Assembly (NCBI RefSeq): GCF_018129405.1
Contig: NZ_JAFCLP010000005.1
Coordinates: forward strand, 1-64,000
Length of the DNA: 64,000 bases
From: Bradyrhizobium iriomotense
GTDB lineage: Bacteria > Pseudomonadota > Alphaproteobacteria > Rhizobiales > Xanthobacteraceae
Direction of reading: 5' to 3'
Shown: one piece after another, positions 11,427 to 20,551 of the stretch
Position numbering within the stretch: the stretch's first letter is position 1
How the letters are laid out: each line of letters opens with the position of its first letter
The notes under the pieces: generated by a model
Told to the model about the DNA's origin: nothing
Databases searched by the model: none
The model's input: only the letters and a program-made list of their open reading frames with translations
Position numbers and translations under genes: made by a program

Positions 11427-12505
11427 GTGCTCAATCCCCCCGCGAGCGTCGGGACTTCCAGCGGCTTGAAGCCGTAGTGGGACAGCCAGCGGACGTCGCT
11501 GTCGAACAGCTGGCGCAGGTCGGCGATGCCGTATTTCAGCATGGCGATGCGGTCGATGCCCATGCCCCAGGCAAAGCCCTGGTACTCGTCGGGATCGATG
11601 CCGCAGGCGCGCAGCACGTTCGGATGCACCATGCCGCAGCCGAGAATCTCCAGCCAGTCCTCGCCCTCGCCGAAGCGGATCTCGCCCTTGTCGCGGCGGC
11701 ACTGGATGTCGACTTCCAGCGACGGCTCGGTGAACGGGAAGAACGAGGGCCGGAAGCGCATGTTGATGTGGTCGACCTCGAAGAACGCCTTGCAGAACTC
11801 GTGCAGGATCCATTTGAGGTGGCCGAGATGCGAGCCCTTGTCGATGACGAGGCCTTCGACCTGGTGGAATTGCGGCGTGTGGGTCGCGTCCGAATCGATG
11901 CGGTAGGTGCGGCCCGGGCAGATCACGCGGATCGGCGGCTTCTGGCTCAGCATGGTGCGCACCTGCACCGGCGAGGTGTGGGTTCTGAGCAGCATGCGCG
12001 AGCCGTCTTCCTTCGGATGGAAGAAGAACGTGTCGTGCATCTCGCGCGCCGGATGGCCTTCCGGAAAATTCAGTTTTGTGAAGTTGTAGTCGTCGGTCTC
12101 GATGTCAGGACCTTCGGCCACCGAGAATCCCATGTCGGCGAAGATCGTGGTGAGCTCGTCCCAGACCTGGCTCAGCGGATGAATGCGGCCGGCCTCAGCC
12201 GCCGCATCTCGCAGCGGAAGCGTCACGTCGATGGTCTCCGACGCGAGCCGCGCATCGAGCGCCGCCGATTTCAGCACGTCGCGCCGTGCTGCGAGCGCCT
12301 GCGTGACCTTGTCCTTGGCGAGGTTGATCGCAGCGCCTTGCGTCTTGCGCTCGTCCGGCGACATCTTGCCGAGCGTGGCAAGCAGCGCCGAGATCGAGCC
12401 CTTCTTGCCGAGGACTGCGACGCGCACCGCTTCGAGGGCGGCTTCATCGCCCGCAGTGGCGATCTGGTCGAGGATGGATGTTTCGAGCGTTGCGAGGTCG
12501 GACAC
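11423..12505 (-). CDS. pheS: Phenylalanine--tRNA ligase alpha subunit
   Basis: 360-residue catalytic subunit of phenylalanyl-tRNA synthetase. An N-terminal coiled coil (residues 1-85) is followed by the class II aminoacylation core: [19 protein letters not shown], motif 2 region around [25 protein letters not shown], and motif 3 [21 protein letters not shown] 12505 is chosen ([10 protein letters not shown] matches the family start) with AGGA eight bases upstream. The last codons overlap the ASCH gene by four bases. Confidence 0.97.
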   Translation of the reverse strand: MSDLATLETSILDQIATAGDEAALEAVRVAVLGKKGSISALLATLGKMSPDERKTQGAAINLAKDKVTQALAARRDVLKSAALDARLASETIDVTLPLRDAAAEAGRIHPLSQVWDELTTIFADMGFSVAEGPDIETDDYNFTKLNFPEGHPAREMHDTFFFHPKEDGSRMLLRTHTSPVQVRTMLSQKPPIRVICPGRTYRIDSDATHTPQFHQVEGLVIDKGSHLGHLKWILHEFCKAFFEVDHINMRFRPSFFPFTEPSLEVDIQCRRDKGEIRFGEGEDWLEILGCGMVHPNVLRACGIDPDEYQGFAWGMGIDRIAMLKYGIADLRQLFDSDVRWLSHYGFKPLEVPTLAGGLST

Positions 12506-12657
12506 AGTCAAATCCTTGGCTCTAAATTCGGCTGGGTTGTCGCCGCCCGAAGGCCGTAACGTCAAGCAAAAAGCCGGTCATTTCGGGCACATGGCCGGCT
12601 GGGTTGAACCCTGCGCGGGGACCCGGCACCAAGTGGGGATACGAGGAGACCTTTGCG

Positions 12658-13083
12658 ATGCTGTCGAAATCCTGTCTTGCCGTTCTTCTTGCCGTCCTGG
12701 CGGTCGTCCTGCCGGTCGGAGGCACCCCTGCGCGCGCCATGGTCTGCATGGAGACATCCATGACGCTGGATGAGGTCGTCGACACCATCAACAAGCAGAA
12801 GAGCTGCGAAAGCGCGATGAAAGTGTTTCAGGATTGCCAATTGACCGCGAGCGGGGATGTCCAGCTCGGCGCCGCCGTCGAGAAGAAGTGCGAGGCGGAT
12901 TTCATGCCCGGTCTCAACACGGCTCAGCAACAGGCTTACAAACGCGAGATGCGCGTCTGCGACCAGAAATACCGGAACAAGTCCGGCACCATGTATCTCT
13001 CGTTCGCAGCTTTTTGCCGGGCGGAGGTCGCCCAGCGCCACTCGCAGCGCGCGCTGAAGGCTGCGGGCCCGAAGGCCCGCTAG
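12658..13083 (+). CDS. Small cysteine-containing secreted protein, unknown function
   Basis: 141 residues. The first 27 form a Sec signal peptide (MLSKSCLAVLLAVLAVVLP, cleavage likely near ARAMVC). The mature part has six cysteines (VCME, KSCESAM, QDCQ, KKCEAD, RVCDQ, FCRAE), suggesting disulfides in a small helical periplasmic protein. ATG 12658 has AGGAG nine bases upstream; an earlier ATG at 12604 would hide the signal peptide. It lies on the plus strand between pheS and rplT and interrupts an otherwise minus-strand translation cluster. I do not recognise the family. Confidence 0.7.
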   Translation: MLSKSCLAVLLAVLAVVLPVGGTPARAMVCMETSMTLDEVVDTINKQKSCESAMKVFQDCQLTASGDVQLGAAVEKKCEADFMPGLNTAQQQAYKREMRVCDQKYRNKSGTMYLSFAAFCRAEVAQRHSQRALKAAGPKAR

Positions 13084-13091
13084 CGCAAGCC

Positions 13092-13451
13092 TCAGGCAGC
13101 CAGAGCGGCTTTGGCCTTCTCGGCGATCGCCTGGAACGCCGCGGGCTCGCTGATCGCGAGATCCGACAGCACCTTGCGGTCCACGGTGATGCCCGACTTG
13201 GCCATGCCGTCGATGAACCGGCTGTAGGTCAGGCCGAACGGACGGACGGCAGCGTTGATGCGCTGGATCCAGAGCGCGCGGAACGTCCGCTTCTTACGCT
13301 TGCGGTCGCGGAAGGCGTATTGCTGGGCCTTCTCCACGGCCGGCTTGGCGGCGCGGATGGTGTTCTTGCGGCGGCCGTAGAAACCCTTGGCGGCCTTGTA
13401 GACTTTCTTGTGCTTGGCGTGGGCGGTCACACCGCGTTTGACGCGAGACAT
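13092..13451 (-). CDS. rplT: 50S ribosomal protein L20
   Basis: 119 residues, full length, with the basic N-terminal tail ([33 protein letters not shown]) that threads into 23S rRNA and the globular C-terminus ([20 protein letters not shown]). L20 is needed early in 50S assembly and in many bacteria represses its own operon. It lies 80 bases downstream of rpmI on the same strand, as is usual. Confidence 0.98.
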   Translation of the reverse strand: MSRVKRGVTAHAKHKKVYKAAKGFYGRRKNTIRAAKPAVEKAQQYAFRDRKRKKRTFRALWIQRINAAVRPFGLTYSRFIDGMAKSGITVDRKVLSDLAISEPAAFQAIAEKAKAALAA

Positions 13452-13531
13452 GACGAAATCCTTCAGAGATGACTTTGGTTATCGGATTGCCGCACGGAAT
13501 GCGGCAGGGATGGCAGTGATCGTGGACGCGA

Positions 13532-13732
13532 TCAGGCGTTCGGCAAGAAGTACTTCTTGACGTTGTCGCCGTCGGTCTTGAACAGCACGCGGGTGCCGCG
13601 GAGCTGACGGATCTGCTTCTTCGTCCGCTTGATCATGCCGTGACGCTTGCCGCGCTGGGCGTGCATCACTTTGCCGGTGGCAGTCACCTTGAAGCGCTTT
13701 TTAGCGCCCGATTTGGTCTTCAGCTTGGGCAT
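13532..13732 (-). CDS. rpmI: 50S ribosomal protein L35
   Basis: 66 residues, the typical length, very basic ([40 protein letters not shown]). First gene of rpmI-rplT here, because infC is separated from it by a gene on the opposite strand. AGGAG is close upstream of the start, next to a hairpin-forming leader (13747-13780). Confidence 0.98.
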   Translation of the reverse strand: MPKLKTKSGAKKRFKVTATGKVMHAQRGKRHGMIKRTKKQIRQLRGTRVLFKTDGDNVKKYFLPNA

Positions 13733-13746
13733 TTGGCTCTCCTAAT

Positions 13747-13780
13747 GGCCATAGAGATCCGCCCGCGAAGGCGGCTGGCC
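13747..13780 (-). promoter_or_regulatory. Hairpin leader directly upstream of rpmI
   Basis: Read on the minus strand, GGCCA-G-CCGCC pairs with GGCGG-ATCTCTA-TGGCC to give a two-part hairpin that ends four bases before the AGGAG of rpmI. This position suits translational control of rpmI-rplT, for example by L20 as in other bacteria. The structure is seen; its function is inferred. Confidence 0.4.
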
Positions 13781-14004
13781 GTCAAAAATGCTCGTTAGAG
13801 CGTTGATTGTGCTCAGGTTTTGCGGACAAGCGCGAAACCCGCACGAAACACCGCCACGGCAGCCCTTAATCAGCCGGGCGATGAAGGCTGGGCTTATGAC
13901 AGAGGACGGGCCAATTGGCAACGATGAACCGTCGAAACCTGCCCGCCGACTATTGGAGGTTACCACCCTCATGTCCAAGTCTTGTCGCCTGAAGCAGGTC
14001 CAAA

Positions 14005-14409
14005 ATGGCCCATTTCCCGCAATTTCTCCCTTCGCTGGCGGATTTCGCCCGTCCGCGCCATCTGGCGCTGTTCGCCGTGCTTGCCACGGCTGTGTTGCCG
14101 TCAACTGCCGAGGCTCGCGCCGGCGGCTATGACGGCATCTGGAACGTCACCTTCGCCACCACCCGCGGCAATTGCAGCTCGGGCTACAGCGTTCCCTTCA
14201 CCGTGATCGGCGGCCGCGTCTCGTCCGCGGGCGGCGGCCGGGTCTCGGGCCGGGTCAAACGCTCCGGCGCTGTCGCCGTCCAGGTCTCGGTCGGCGCCTC
14301 CCATGCCAGCGGCGGCGGCCGGCTCGCCGGCGTGAACGGCGCCGGGTCGTGGAGGGGAATCATCTCCGGCGACCAGTGCAGCGGCACCTGGCAGGCGACG
14401 AGGACCTGA
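14005..14409 (+). CDS. Small glycine-rich secreted protein, unknown function
   Basis: 134 residues. A hydrophobic segment at residues 20-38 (LALFAVLATAVLPSTAEARA) acts as signal peptide; a later start may trim the unusual 19-residue lead. The mature part is Gly/Ser-rich with two cysteines (RGNCSSGYS and GDQCSGTW) and begins YDGIWNVTFATTRGNCSSGY, which looks like a small beta-sandwich repeated in several rhizobial hypothetical proteins. It is on the plus strand between infC and rpmI, where most bacteria keep these genes adjacent. Confidence 0.6.
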   Translation: MAHFPQFLPSLADFARPRHLALFAVLATAVLPSTAEARAGGYDGIWNVTFATTRGNCSSGYSVPFTVIGGRVSSAGGGRVSGRVKRSGAVAVQVSVGASHASGGGRLAGVNGAGSWRGIISGDQCSGTWQATRT

Positions 14410-14415
14410 CACACG

Positions 14416-14446
14416 AACGGCCCGCCGGAAATCCGGACGGGCCGTT
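14416..14446. terminator. Bidirectional hairpin between two convergent genes
   Basis: AACGGCCCG-CCGG and CCGG-A-CGGGCCGTT form a strong stem with an AAAT loop, placed between the ends of the plus-strand secreted-protein gene and minus-strand infC. No long T run follows on either side, so it may be a weak terminator or an mRNA-end stabiliser. Confidence 0.55.
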
Positions 14447-14475
14447 GAACTCTTAAAGTTCCAGAGCGCTTGGCG

Positions 14476-15015
14476 TCAGCGCGGCGCCAGCACCATGACG
14501 ACCTGACGGCCTTCGAACCGCGCGTCCTGCTCCACCTTGGCGAGCTCGGCGACGTCGGTCTTGATCTTGTCCAGCAGCTTGGTGCCGATCTCCTGGTGCG
14601 CCATTTCGCGGCCGCGATAGCGCAGTGTGATCTTGACCTTGTCGCCCTCTTCGAAGAACCGCTGCATCGCGCGCATCTTCACGTCGTAATCGTGATCGTC
14701 GATCATCGGGCGGAGCTTGATCTCCTTGATCTCGACGGTCTTCTGCCGCTTGCGGGCTTCCGCGGCTTTCTTCTGAGCGGAATACTTGTACTTCCCGTAG
14801 TCCATGATCTTGCAGACGGGAGGGCTGGTATTCGGCGAAATCTCGACCAGATCCATGCCAGCTTCCTGGGCCATCCGGATGGCGACGACGGTCTCGACCG
14901 TGCCTTTATTATCACCGGTCTGATCGATCAGCTGGATCTGCGCATTGCGGATATCATCATTGATGCGCGGCCCGTCTTTGCTGGCAGCGGGCGGAGCTTT
15001 ATTAGGACGGCGAAT
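14476..15015 (-). CDS. infC: Translation initiation factor IF-3, AUU start
   Basis: 179-residue IF-3, which binds 30S subunits and rejects non-canonical start codons and tRNAs. The N-domain ([17 protein letters not shown]), linker and C-domain ([31 protein letters not shown]) are complete. The family N-terminus [17 protein letters not shown] is preceded by an ATT codon (+ strand 13-15 of the 15001 block) with TTTGGAG eight bases before it. The nearest upstream ATG would add 22 residues without homology. An AUU start is the known basis of IF-3 autoregulation in E. coli. Unusually, rpmI and rplT are not directly downstream. Confidence 0.95.
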   Translation of the reverse strand: MRRPNKAPPAASKDGPRINDDIRNAQIQLIDQTGDNKGTVETVVAIRMAQEAGMDLVEISPNTSPPVCKIMDYGKYKYSAQKKAAEARKRQKTVEIKEIKLRPMIDDHDYDVKMRAMQRFFEEGDKVKITLRYRGREMAHQEIGTKLLDKIKTDVAELAKVEQDARFEGRQVVMVLAPR

Positions 15016-15254
15016 GGGTGGTTCTCCAAAGTTGTGAAAGAAGCGGCTATTTTGAAGGAAGATGCGTTTGCCGGCAAGCAAGTCGCTCGTGCCCCGGTCG
15101 AAATACCCTCAAATGCGAGGCATTTTGGCCACGTCTTCCGGCACGTTGACGGACATAGACACCTTGTTTCTGTTCCGCAAGCGTCCCAAAGGGCCAATGC
15201 CGAGTCCGGCAGCGTCGCAAACAGCTCAAACCGCACAGCAAGAGTAAACGTTCC

Positions 15255-16043
15255 ATGACCGAAGCAATTTCCGATGCCGCGCTAGATTTCATCGAATTGG
15301 GCGATGGTCCGTCCGCGCGCCGGATCGCGGTGCGCCACCGTGCCGGAAAGGGACCAGGCCTTGTCTGGCTCGGTGGTTTCAAGTCGGACATGCAGGGCGG
15401 CAAGGCCGTGGCGCTGGACGCCTGGGCCCGAGACAACGGCCGCGCGGTGGTCCGGTTCGATTATTCCGGCCACGGCGAATCCAGCGGCGATTTCGCCGAC
15501 GGAACCATCGGAAGCTGGCTCGAGGACAGCGTCGCCGTGTTCGAGCGGTTCTGCGATGGCCCGCAAATCCTGATCGGCTCTTCCATGGGAGGCTGGATGG
15601 CGCTGCTGCTCGCGCGCGAGATCAAGAAGCGCAGCAGCAAGGGATCGCTGGCCGGCCTCGTGCTGATCGCGCCGGCGCCCGACTTCACCGAGGAACTGAT
15701 GTGGAAGAATTTTTCGCCCGCGGTGAAGAAGGAGATCGAGACCAAAGGCTTCTGGCTGCGGCCGTCGGACTATGGCGACGGCTCGCCCTATCCGATCACG
15801 CGCAAGCTGATCGAGGAAGGGCGCAATCATCTCGTGCTCGGCAGCGCCATCGATCTCGGCTGCCCCGTCCGGATCCTGCAAGGCGCGCAGGACCCCGACG
15901 TGCCCTGGCGGCACGCGTTCGCGCTGACGCATCGCCTGCCGGCCGACGACGTCGTGCTGACCATGATCCAGGACGGCGACCACCGCTTGTCACGCCCGCA
16001 GGACATCGCACGCATTCTTGCCGCGGTGGCGGAGATCGGGTGA
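15255..16043 (+). CDS. Alpha/beta hydrolase
   Basis: 262-residue serine hydrolase. The nucleophile elbow is IGSSMGGWMAL (Ser in GSSMGG), the acid is probably Asp in LQGAQDPDVPW, and the His is in IQDGDHRLSRP. The oxyanion region is WLGGFKSDMQGGKA and the strand RFDYSGHGESSG precedes the nucleophile, a pattern shared with ABHD10-like thioesterases. The physiological substrate is unknown. It is divergent from infC and followed by a repeat element. Confidence 0.85.
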   Translation: MTEAISDAALDFIELGDGPSARRIAVRHRAGKGPGLVWLGGFKSDMQGGKAVALDAWARDNGRAVVRFDYSGHGESSGDFADGTIGSWLEDSVAVFERFCDGPQILIGSSMGGWMALLLAREIKKRSSKGSLAGLVLIAPAPDFTEELMWKNFSPAVKKEIETKGFWLRPSDYGDGSPYPITRKLIEEGRNHLVLGSAIDLGCPVRILQGAQDPDVPWRHAFALTHRLPADDVVLTMIQDGDHRLSRPQDIARILAAVAEIG

Positions 16044-16055
16044 GGTGTTTCTCTT

Positions 16056-16213
16056 CCTTCTCCCCTTGCGGGAGAAGGTGGCTTCGCGAAGCGAAGCCGG
16101 ATGAGGGGTTCTCTCCACGAGTCCGAATGAGAGTTGGACTCGCGGAAGCAACCCCTCACCCAAGTGAATGCGCGTCGACGAGCGGAGCTGCCCTCTCCCA
16201 CAAGGGGAGAGGG
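16056..16213. repeat. Paired inverted repeat, family D (solo copy 1)
   Basis: The left unit (CTTCTCCCCTTGCGGGAGAA, then GCCGGATGAGGGG) and the inverted right unit (CCCCTCACCC ... CCTCTCCC-ACAA-GGGGAGAGG) are separated by about 40 bases starting TCTCTCCACGAG. This is the same architecture as the pair bracketing the DUF559 gene at 53864-54316, but with a short spacer in place of the gene. Confidence 0.8.
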
Positions 16214-16242
16214 CACAGCAAGAAGCACCGGGAGGCAATCCA

Positions 16243-16710
16243 ATGACCACCACCGCCATGCTGCGCGCCTTCTGCGACGCCGTCGAGCAGCGCAACGGCC
16301 GGGCCTTCGCCGAACTGTTCACCGAGGACGGCGTCTATCACGACGTGTTCTACGGCGCCTTCGCTGGCCGCGAGAGGATCGCCGCGATGATCGACGACTG
16401 GTTCTATCGCACGGCCACCGATTTCCGCTGGGACATGCACGATCCCGTCACCGACGGCACCACGCTCTATGCGCGCTACACGTTCAGCTACAAATCGACC
16501 CTGCCCGAAGCGAACGGCGCGCGGGCGATGTTCGAGGGCGTGGCGATCATGACGCTGAAGGATGGCAGGATCGCTGGGTATCGCGAGGTCGCCAACACCG
16601 CGCCGGCTTTCGTCGACCTGAAGTTCGCGCCTGAAAGAATTGCGAAGATCGTCGCCAAGCAGGGCGCCGAGCTGAAGGCGCGGCCGGAGATGCAGCGGCA
16701 CCTCATCTAG
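16243..16710 (+). CDS. SnoaL-like / nuclear transport factor 2-fold protein
   Basis: 155 residues with the cone-shaped NTF2-like fold: the N-terminal helix MLRAFCDAVEQRNGRAFAELF, then EDGVYHDVFYGAFAGRERI, and the strands TLYARYTFSYKSTL and ARAMFEGVAIMTLKDGRIAGYREV. The family includes small isomerases, dehydratases and ligand-binding proteins, so no reaction can be given. ATG 16243 has GGAGG eight bases upstream; a longer in-frame start at 16168 lies inside the repeat and is unlikely. Confidence 0.8.
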   Translation: MTTTAMLRAFCDAVEQRNGRAFAELFTEDGVYHDVFYGAFAGRERIAAMIDDWFYRTATDFRWDMHDPVTDGTTLYARYTFSYKSTLPEANGARAMFEGVAIMTLKDGRIAGYREVANTAPAFVDLKFAPERIAKIVAKQGAELKARPEMQRHLI

Positions 16711-16712
16711 CC

Positions 16713-16806
16713 GTCATTCCGGGGCGCGCCACTTGGCGCGAACCCGGAATCCAGAGGTTGTTGAGCGAGATTCCGGGTTCAGCCCTGCGGGCTGCCCCGG
16801 AATGAC
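16713..16806. repeat. Inverted repeat, family E
   Basis: The outer arms GTCATTCCGGGGC and GCCCCGGAATGAC, with inner arms AACCCGGAATC and GATTCCGGGTT, lie between two convergent genes. It folds into a long hairpin and may act as a shared transcript end. Confidence 0.8.
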
Positions 16807-16811
16807 AAAAC

Positions 16812-17609
16812 CTACGGCGGCGGCACCTTCGGCATCGGCTTGCGCTGCGCGAGCGCTGCGACGGTGGCGGTGCCGATCGGGCCCTGCTCGTCATAGAGCC
16901 AGCATTCGCCGATCGCGACGCCGTCGGTGGCATGATGGTTCACCACGTCGAAGCCGATCCACTTCGTCACCGGCAGGCGGTGCAGATAGAGCGTGACGTC
17001 GCTGTTGATGTAGCCGAGTCCCTTGTCGCCGGCGTTCGCAAACGGGCTGGCGAAATCGGCACCAACAGCGACATGGACGAACGGCGTCATCGCAACGCCG
17101 GCGACGAGCTCGCGCACCTCGCTCATCCACAGCCGGCGCGGCCCGAGCGAGCCCATGTGCCCGACAATGGGGCGCGTCGTCCATTTGCCGTTCATGCCGA
17201 GCCGGGGATCGGTCGGTTTCGGAATGTCTGATGGCTTCGGCACGTCCCAGTTCGGCGGCGACCAGACATTGCCGTCAGGATTCTGCGTTTTGCGCAGCAG
17301 CTGGCACGAGGCGCGCGCCATGCTGACGCCGCCGGAAAACAACTCCGCTTCGACCACGCGGATGCGCAGTCCATCGCGGACGAGCCGCGTCGTCACCTCG
17401 ATCGGCTTGTCGATGGTCGGCAACCGGAACATGTCGACCGTGAGCCGCGCCGGCACGAATCCGGGACCGGAATGGCGTTCCTCGATGGCGAAGCCAAGCA
17501 GGCCGACGATGACGCGTCCGTGCAGCGATTTCGGGTCCCACGGACCATTGGCGACTTCTGTCGGATGGAATGTGTCACTGTTGCGCGTGAAGAAAGGCAT
17601 GTTTGTCAT
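16812..17609 (-). CDS. Acyl-CoA thioesterase-like (double hot-dog) protein
   Basis: 265 residues with two hot-dog-like halves: FVPARLTVDMFRLPTIDKPIEV with RLRDG-type strands in the first half, and NSDVTLYLHRLPVTKWIGFDVVNHHATDGVAIGECWLYDEQGPIGTAT, cut here by its strand pattern, in the second. This is the layout of TesB-type thioesterases, but the canonical catalytic set is not clearly recognisable, so it may be a non-catalytic relative. Starts ATG 17609 and 17600 are both possible; neither has a strong ribosome-binding site. Confidence 0.65.
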   Translation of the reverse strand: MTNMPFFTRNSDTFHPTEVANGPWDPKSLHGRVIVGLLGFAIEERHSGPGFVPARLTVDMFRLPTIDKPIEVTTRLVRDGLRIRVVEAELFSGGVSMARASCQLLRKTQNPDGNVWSPPNWDVPKPSDIPKPTDPRLGMNGKWTTRPIVGHMGSLGPRRLWMSEVRELVAGVAMTPFVHVAVGADFASPFANAGDKGLGYINSDVTLYLHRLPVTKWIGFDVVNHHATDGVAIGECWLYDEQGPIGTATVAALAQRKPMPKVPPP

Positions 17610-17735
17610 GGCGCGCGACTTTGCGGGAACGGGTGGGGAAATCAAGGGTGGTGGCGAGCGTCGTTGCCACAAGCACTACTGTCATCACCCGCCTTGTGCG
17701 CACTTGCGCACCAGGCGGGGAATGACAGCGGTGGG

Positions 17736-18863
17736 CTAGGAGGCGGCCTGCCACTCCTCACGAACGCTGTCGTCGTGCTCGTTGCTCACCGCAGTCAGCT
17801 TCATCGCCTCAAACTCTTCGCGCGACACCAGTTGCCCCAGCGCCCACACCGCGGCGCCACGCACCAGTGCACTCTCGTCATCCAGCAATCGCCGCGCCTC
17901 CTCTGCCAGCGCCACCTCACCCGAGTTGCCGATCGCGATCAGCACGTTGCGCAGGAAGCGGTCGCGGCCGATGCGCTTGACAGGTGACTTCGTGAACAGC
18001 GCACGAAACGCGGCATCATCGAGCCGTGCCAGCTCGGTGAGACCAGGCGCACGCAATTCATCGCGCGCGGCGAGCTTGGCTTCGCGCCCTTCCTGCGCAA
18101 ACTTGTTCCACGGGCAGGCGGCAAGGCAATCGTCGCAGCCATAGATGCGGTTGCCGATGCTTTTGCGAAACTCGCGCGGGATCGGCCCCTTGTTCTCGAT
18201 GGTGAGATACGAGATGCAGCGCCGCGCATCGAGCTTGTAGGGCGCGGGGAACGCCGCGGTCGGGCAGATGTCGAGACAGGCCCGGCAAGAGCCGCAATGA
18301 TCGATCTCGGCGCCGTCGCGCGGCAGCTCCAGCGTCGTGTAGATCGCGCCGAGAAACAGCCAGGAGCCGAATTCGCGCGAGACCAGATTGGTGTGCTTGC
18401 CCTGCCAGCCGAGATGCGCGGCCTGCGCCAGCGGCTTTTCCATCACGGCCGCGGTGTCGACGAACACTTTCACGTCCGACGGGGCGGTCGCGACCAGCCA
18501 GCGCGCCAGCGCCTTCAGCCGCTTCTTGATGAGGTCGTGATAGTCGTCGCCCTGCGCATAGACCGAGATTGCCGCGCGCGTGCGCTGCGCGAGAATTGCG
18601 AGCGGATCGGAGTCGGGACCGTAATTGACGCCGAGCATGATCACGCTGCGCACGTCGGCCCACAGCCCGCGCGGATCGACCCGGCGCTCCGGCTGTGCCG
18701 CGAGCCAGTCCATGTCGCCATGGCCGCCGGAGGCGATGAATTCGAGGAAGTGCTTTCCGGCCGCCTCGATCGTGCCGGGCGCTGTAACGCCGATGCAGTC
18801 GAAGCCGAGCGCGCGCGCCTCGCGTTCGAGCGCCGCCTTCAGTTCAGTCGGGTCGGAGCTCAG
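17736..18863 (-). CDS. queG: Epoxyqueuosine reductase QueG, probable CTG start
   Basis: About 375 residues. A cobalamin-dependent iron-sulfur enzyme that reduces epoxyqueuosine to queuosine in tRNA. The two 4Fe-4S motifs are [16 protein letters not shown] and [14 protein letters not shown]; a HEAT-like C-terminus ([26 protein letters not shown], split here by helix) closes the protein. The conserved beginning is [21 protein letters not shown]. The codon before it is CTG (18863-18861), overlapping the upstream GST stop as CTGA, the place where ATGA would be expected. The only other in-frame option nearby is GTG at 18911, giving a 391-residue product with a non-family lead. Confidence 0.88.
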   Translation of the reverse strand: MSSDPTELKAALEREARALGFDCIGVTAPGTIEAAGKHFLEFIASGGHGDMDWLAAQPERRVDPRGLWADVRSVIMLGVNYGPDSDPLAILAQRTRAAISVYAQGDDYHDLIKKRLKALARWLVATAPSDVKVFVDTAAVMEKPLAQAAHLGWQGKHTNLVSREFGSWLFLGAIYTTLELPRDGAEIDHCGSCRACLDICPTAAFPAPYKLDARRCISYLTIENKGPIPREFRKSIGNRIYGCDDCLAACPWNKFAQEGREAKLAARDELRAPGLTELARLDDAAFRALFTKSPVKRIGRDRFLRNVLIAIGNSGEVALAEEARRLLDDESALVRGAAVWALGQLVSREEFEAMKLTAVSNEHDDSVREEWQAAS

Positions 18864-19552
18864 AAATCGAGGTCCACGTAGGTGCGCGACGCCGGCACGC
18901 CGGCCAGCCACTCGCTCAGCAGCGGACGGAACGACGGGCGGGATTTCACCCGCGCGTACCACGCCTTTGCTGCGTCGTCCTCGCTCCATGGCACGTCGCC
19001 CAGATAGTCGATCGCCGAGAGATGCGCCGCGGCGGCGAGATCCGCGTAGGTGAGCTGATCGCCGGCGAGGAAGTTACGCGTCTGCGCCAGCCAGCCGATA
19101 TAGGCCAGATGATAGCGCACGTTGGCCTTGGCCGCGCGCATGACGTCGGCCGAGGGCGGGCCGCCGCCATTCTCCTCGCTCATGAAGCGCTTGTAGATGC
19201 GCTCGGTGACGAGAGGGTGCGAAACCTCCTCGAAGAACTTCTCGTTGAACCAGGCCATCAGCCGGCGCACCTCGACGCGCTCGAAGGTCGTTTCCGGCAT
19301 CAGGCGCTTGGGTCCCATCCCGGCGCCATAGGCCTCGTCGACATATTCGGCGATGATCGCCGCGCCCGGGATCGGCGGCTGCTCGTCGTCCATCAGGACG
19401 GGCGTCGTGCCCGCCGCGTTGAGCAGCAAAAATGCCTCGCGCCGTTCCCAGCTGCGCTCTTCGACCAGCTTGAGGTCGAGCCCGTATTCGCCCGCGATCA
19501 GGCGGATGAAGCGCGAATGCGGACAGAACGGATGATGAAACAGCGTAAACAT
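18860..19552 (-). CDS. Glutathione S-transferase family protein
   Basis: 230 residues. The N-terminal thioredoxin fold ([23 protein letters not shown] in two parts, with HPFCPHS at the glutathione site and the cis-Pro in AGTTPVL) is followed by an all-helical C-terminal domain ([25 protein letters not shown], split by helix) carrying the N-capping Asp. It would conjugate or reduce using glutathione; the substrate is unknown. It overlaps queG by four bases and is probably co-transcribed with it. Confidence 0.88.
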   Translation of the reverse strand: MFTLFHHPFCPHSRFIRLIAGEYGLDLKLVEERSWERREAFLLLNAAGTTPVLMDDEQPPIPGAAIIAEYVDEAYGAGMGPKRLMPETTFERVEVRRLMAWFNEKFFEEVSHPLVTERIYKRFMSEENGGGPPSADVMRAAKANVRYHLAYIGWLAQTRNFLAGDQLTYADLAAAAHLSAIDYLGDVPWSEDDAAKAWYARVKSRPSFRPLLSEWLAGVPASRTYVDLDF

Positions 19553-19722
19553 GAAGCCTTTGACTATTTGATGGTGCTTAAGAATCCATCAATGTTTGTG
19601 CGGCGCCACACTAGTCCTTCAAAACCGCGAAGCAAGAGCGCGATGCAGCATTTTGCGATTGCAGCATTGGAGGGAATAGGCGAGAAGAGCCCCCGCTTTT
19701 CCAGCCGAAATGGACCGTAAAT

Positions 19723-20529
19723 ATGTCAGATGCAATACGGGCAGTGATCCTCGGCATCATCGAGGGTGTGACCGAGTTCCTTCCCGTGTCCTCGACCGGC
19801 CACCTGTTGCTCGCCGAGCGTTTCTTCCATCTTGGTGAAGGCGCCTTCTGGGACTCGTTTACCGTTCTGATCCAGCTCGGTGCGATCCTCGCGATCGTCG
19901 GGCTGTATTTTAGGAAGCTCTGGGACGTCACGATCGGCATGTTCACGGGCGATGCCTATGCGCGCCGTTTCGTGATCGGCGTGCTGGTCGCGTTCCTGCC
20001 GGCTGTCATCGTCGGCCTCGTTGCCGGCAAATACATCAAGAGCGTGCTGTTCAACCCCTGGGTCGTCTGCTTCACGCTGATCGTCGGCGGCGCCGTCCTG
20101 CTCTGGGTCGACAAGCTCGACCTCAAGCCGCGCGAGCACGACGCCACCAAGTTCCCGCTGCTGATGTACCTCTATATCGGCATCGCGCAGTGTGTGGCGA
20201 TGATCCCGGGCGTGTCGCGTTCCGGCGCCAGCATCGTTGCCGCGATGCTGCTCGGCGCCGACAAGCGCGCGGCGGCGGAGTTCTCGTTCTTCCTCGCCAT
20301 TCCCACCATGATCGGCGCGTTCGCCTACGATTTCTACAAGAACCGCTCCGAGATGACGATGGACCATATGGGCGTCGTCGCGATCGGCTTCATCGTGTCG
20401 TTCATCACGGCGATCATTGTGGTCAAGACGTTCCTGACCTACGTCACCCGCCACGGTTTCGTGCTGTTCGCCTGGTGGCGCGTCATCGTCGGCACCCTCG
20501 GCCTGATCGCGCTGGCGCTGGGGCGTTAA
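19723..20529 (+). CDS. uppP: Undecaprenyl-diphosphatase
   Basis: 268-residue BacA-type membrane phosphatase that converts undecaprenyl diphosphate to the monophosphate carrier lipid at the cytoplasmic membrane. The family motifs are IEGVTEFLPVSSTGHLLL near the N-terminus and PGVSRSGASI further on. About eight hydrophobic helices and normal length. It lies just upstream of the DprE1/DprE2-like pair, which also acts on polyprenyl-phosphate substrates. Confidence 0.95.
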   Translation: MSDAIRAVILGIIEGVTEFLPVSSTGHLLLAERFFHLGEGAFWDSFTVLIQLGAILAIVGLYFRKLWDVTIGMFTGDAYARRFVIGVLVAFLPAVIVGLVAGKYIKSVLFNPWVVCFTLIVGGAVLLWVDKLDLKPREHDATKFPLLMYLYIGIAQCVAMIPGVSRSGASIVAAMLLGADKRAAAEFSFFLAIPTMIGAFAYDFYKNRSEMTMDHMGVVAIGFIVSFITAIIVVKTFLTYVTRHGFVLFAWWRVIVGTLGLIALALGR

Positions 20530-20551
20530 CCTTTAGAAACTTGTTGCGGCC

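Noticed and set aside
13742-14132. Overlapping open frames on both strands before the small secreted protein gene
   Set aside because: No signal for translation and no family resemblance; the stretch is the rpmI leader and intergenic sequence.
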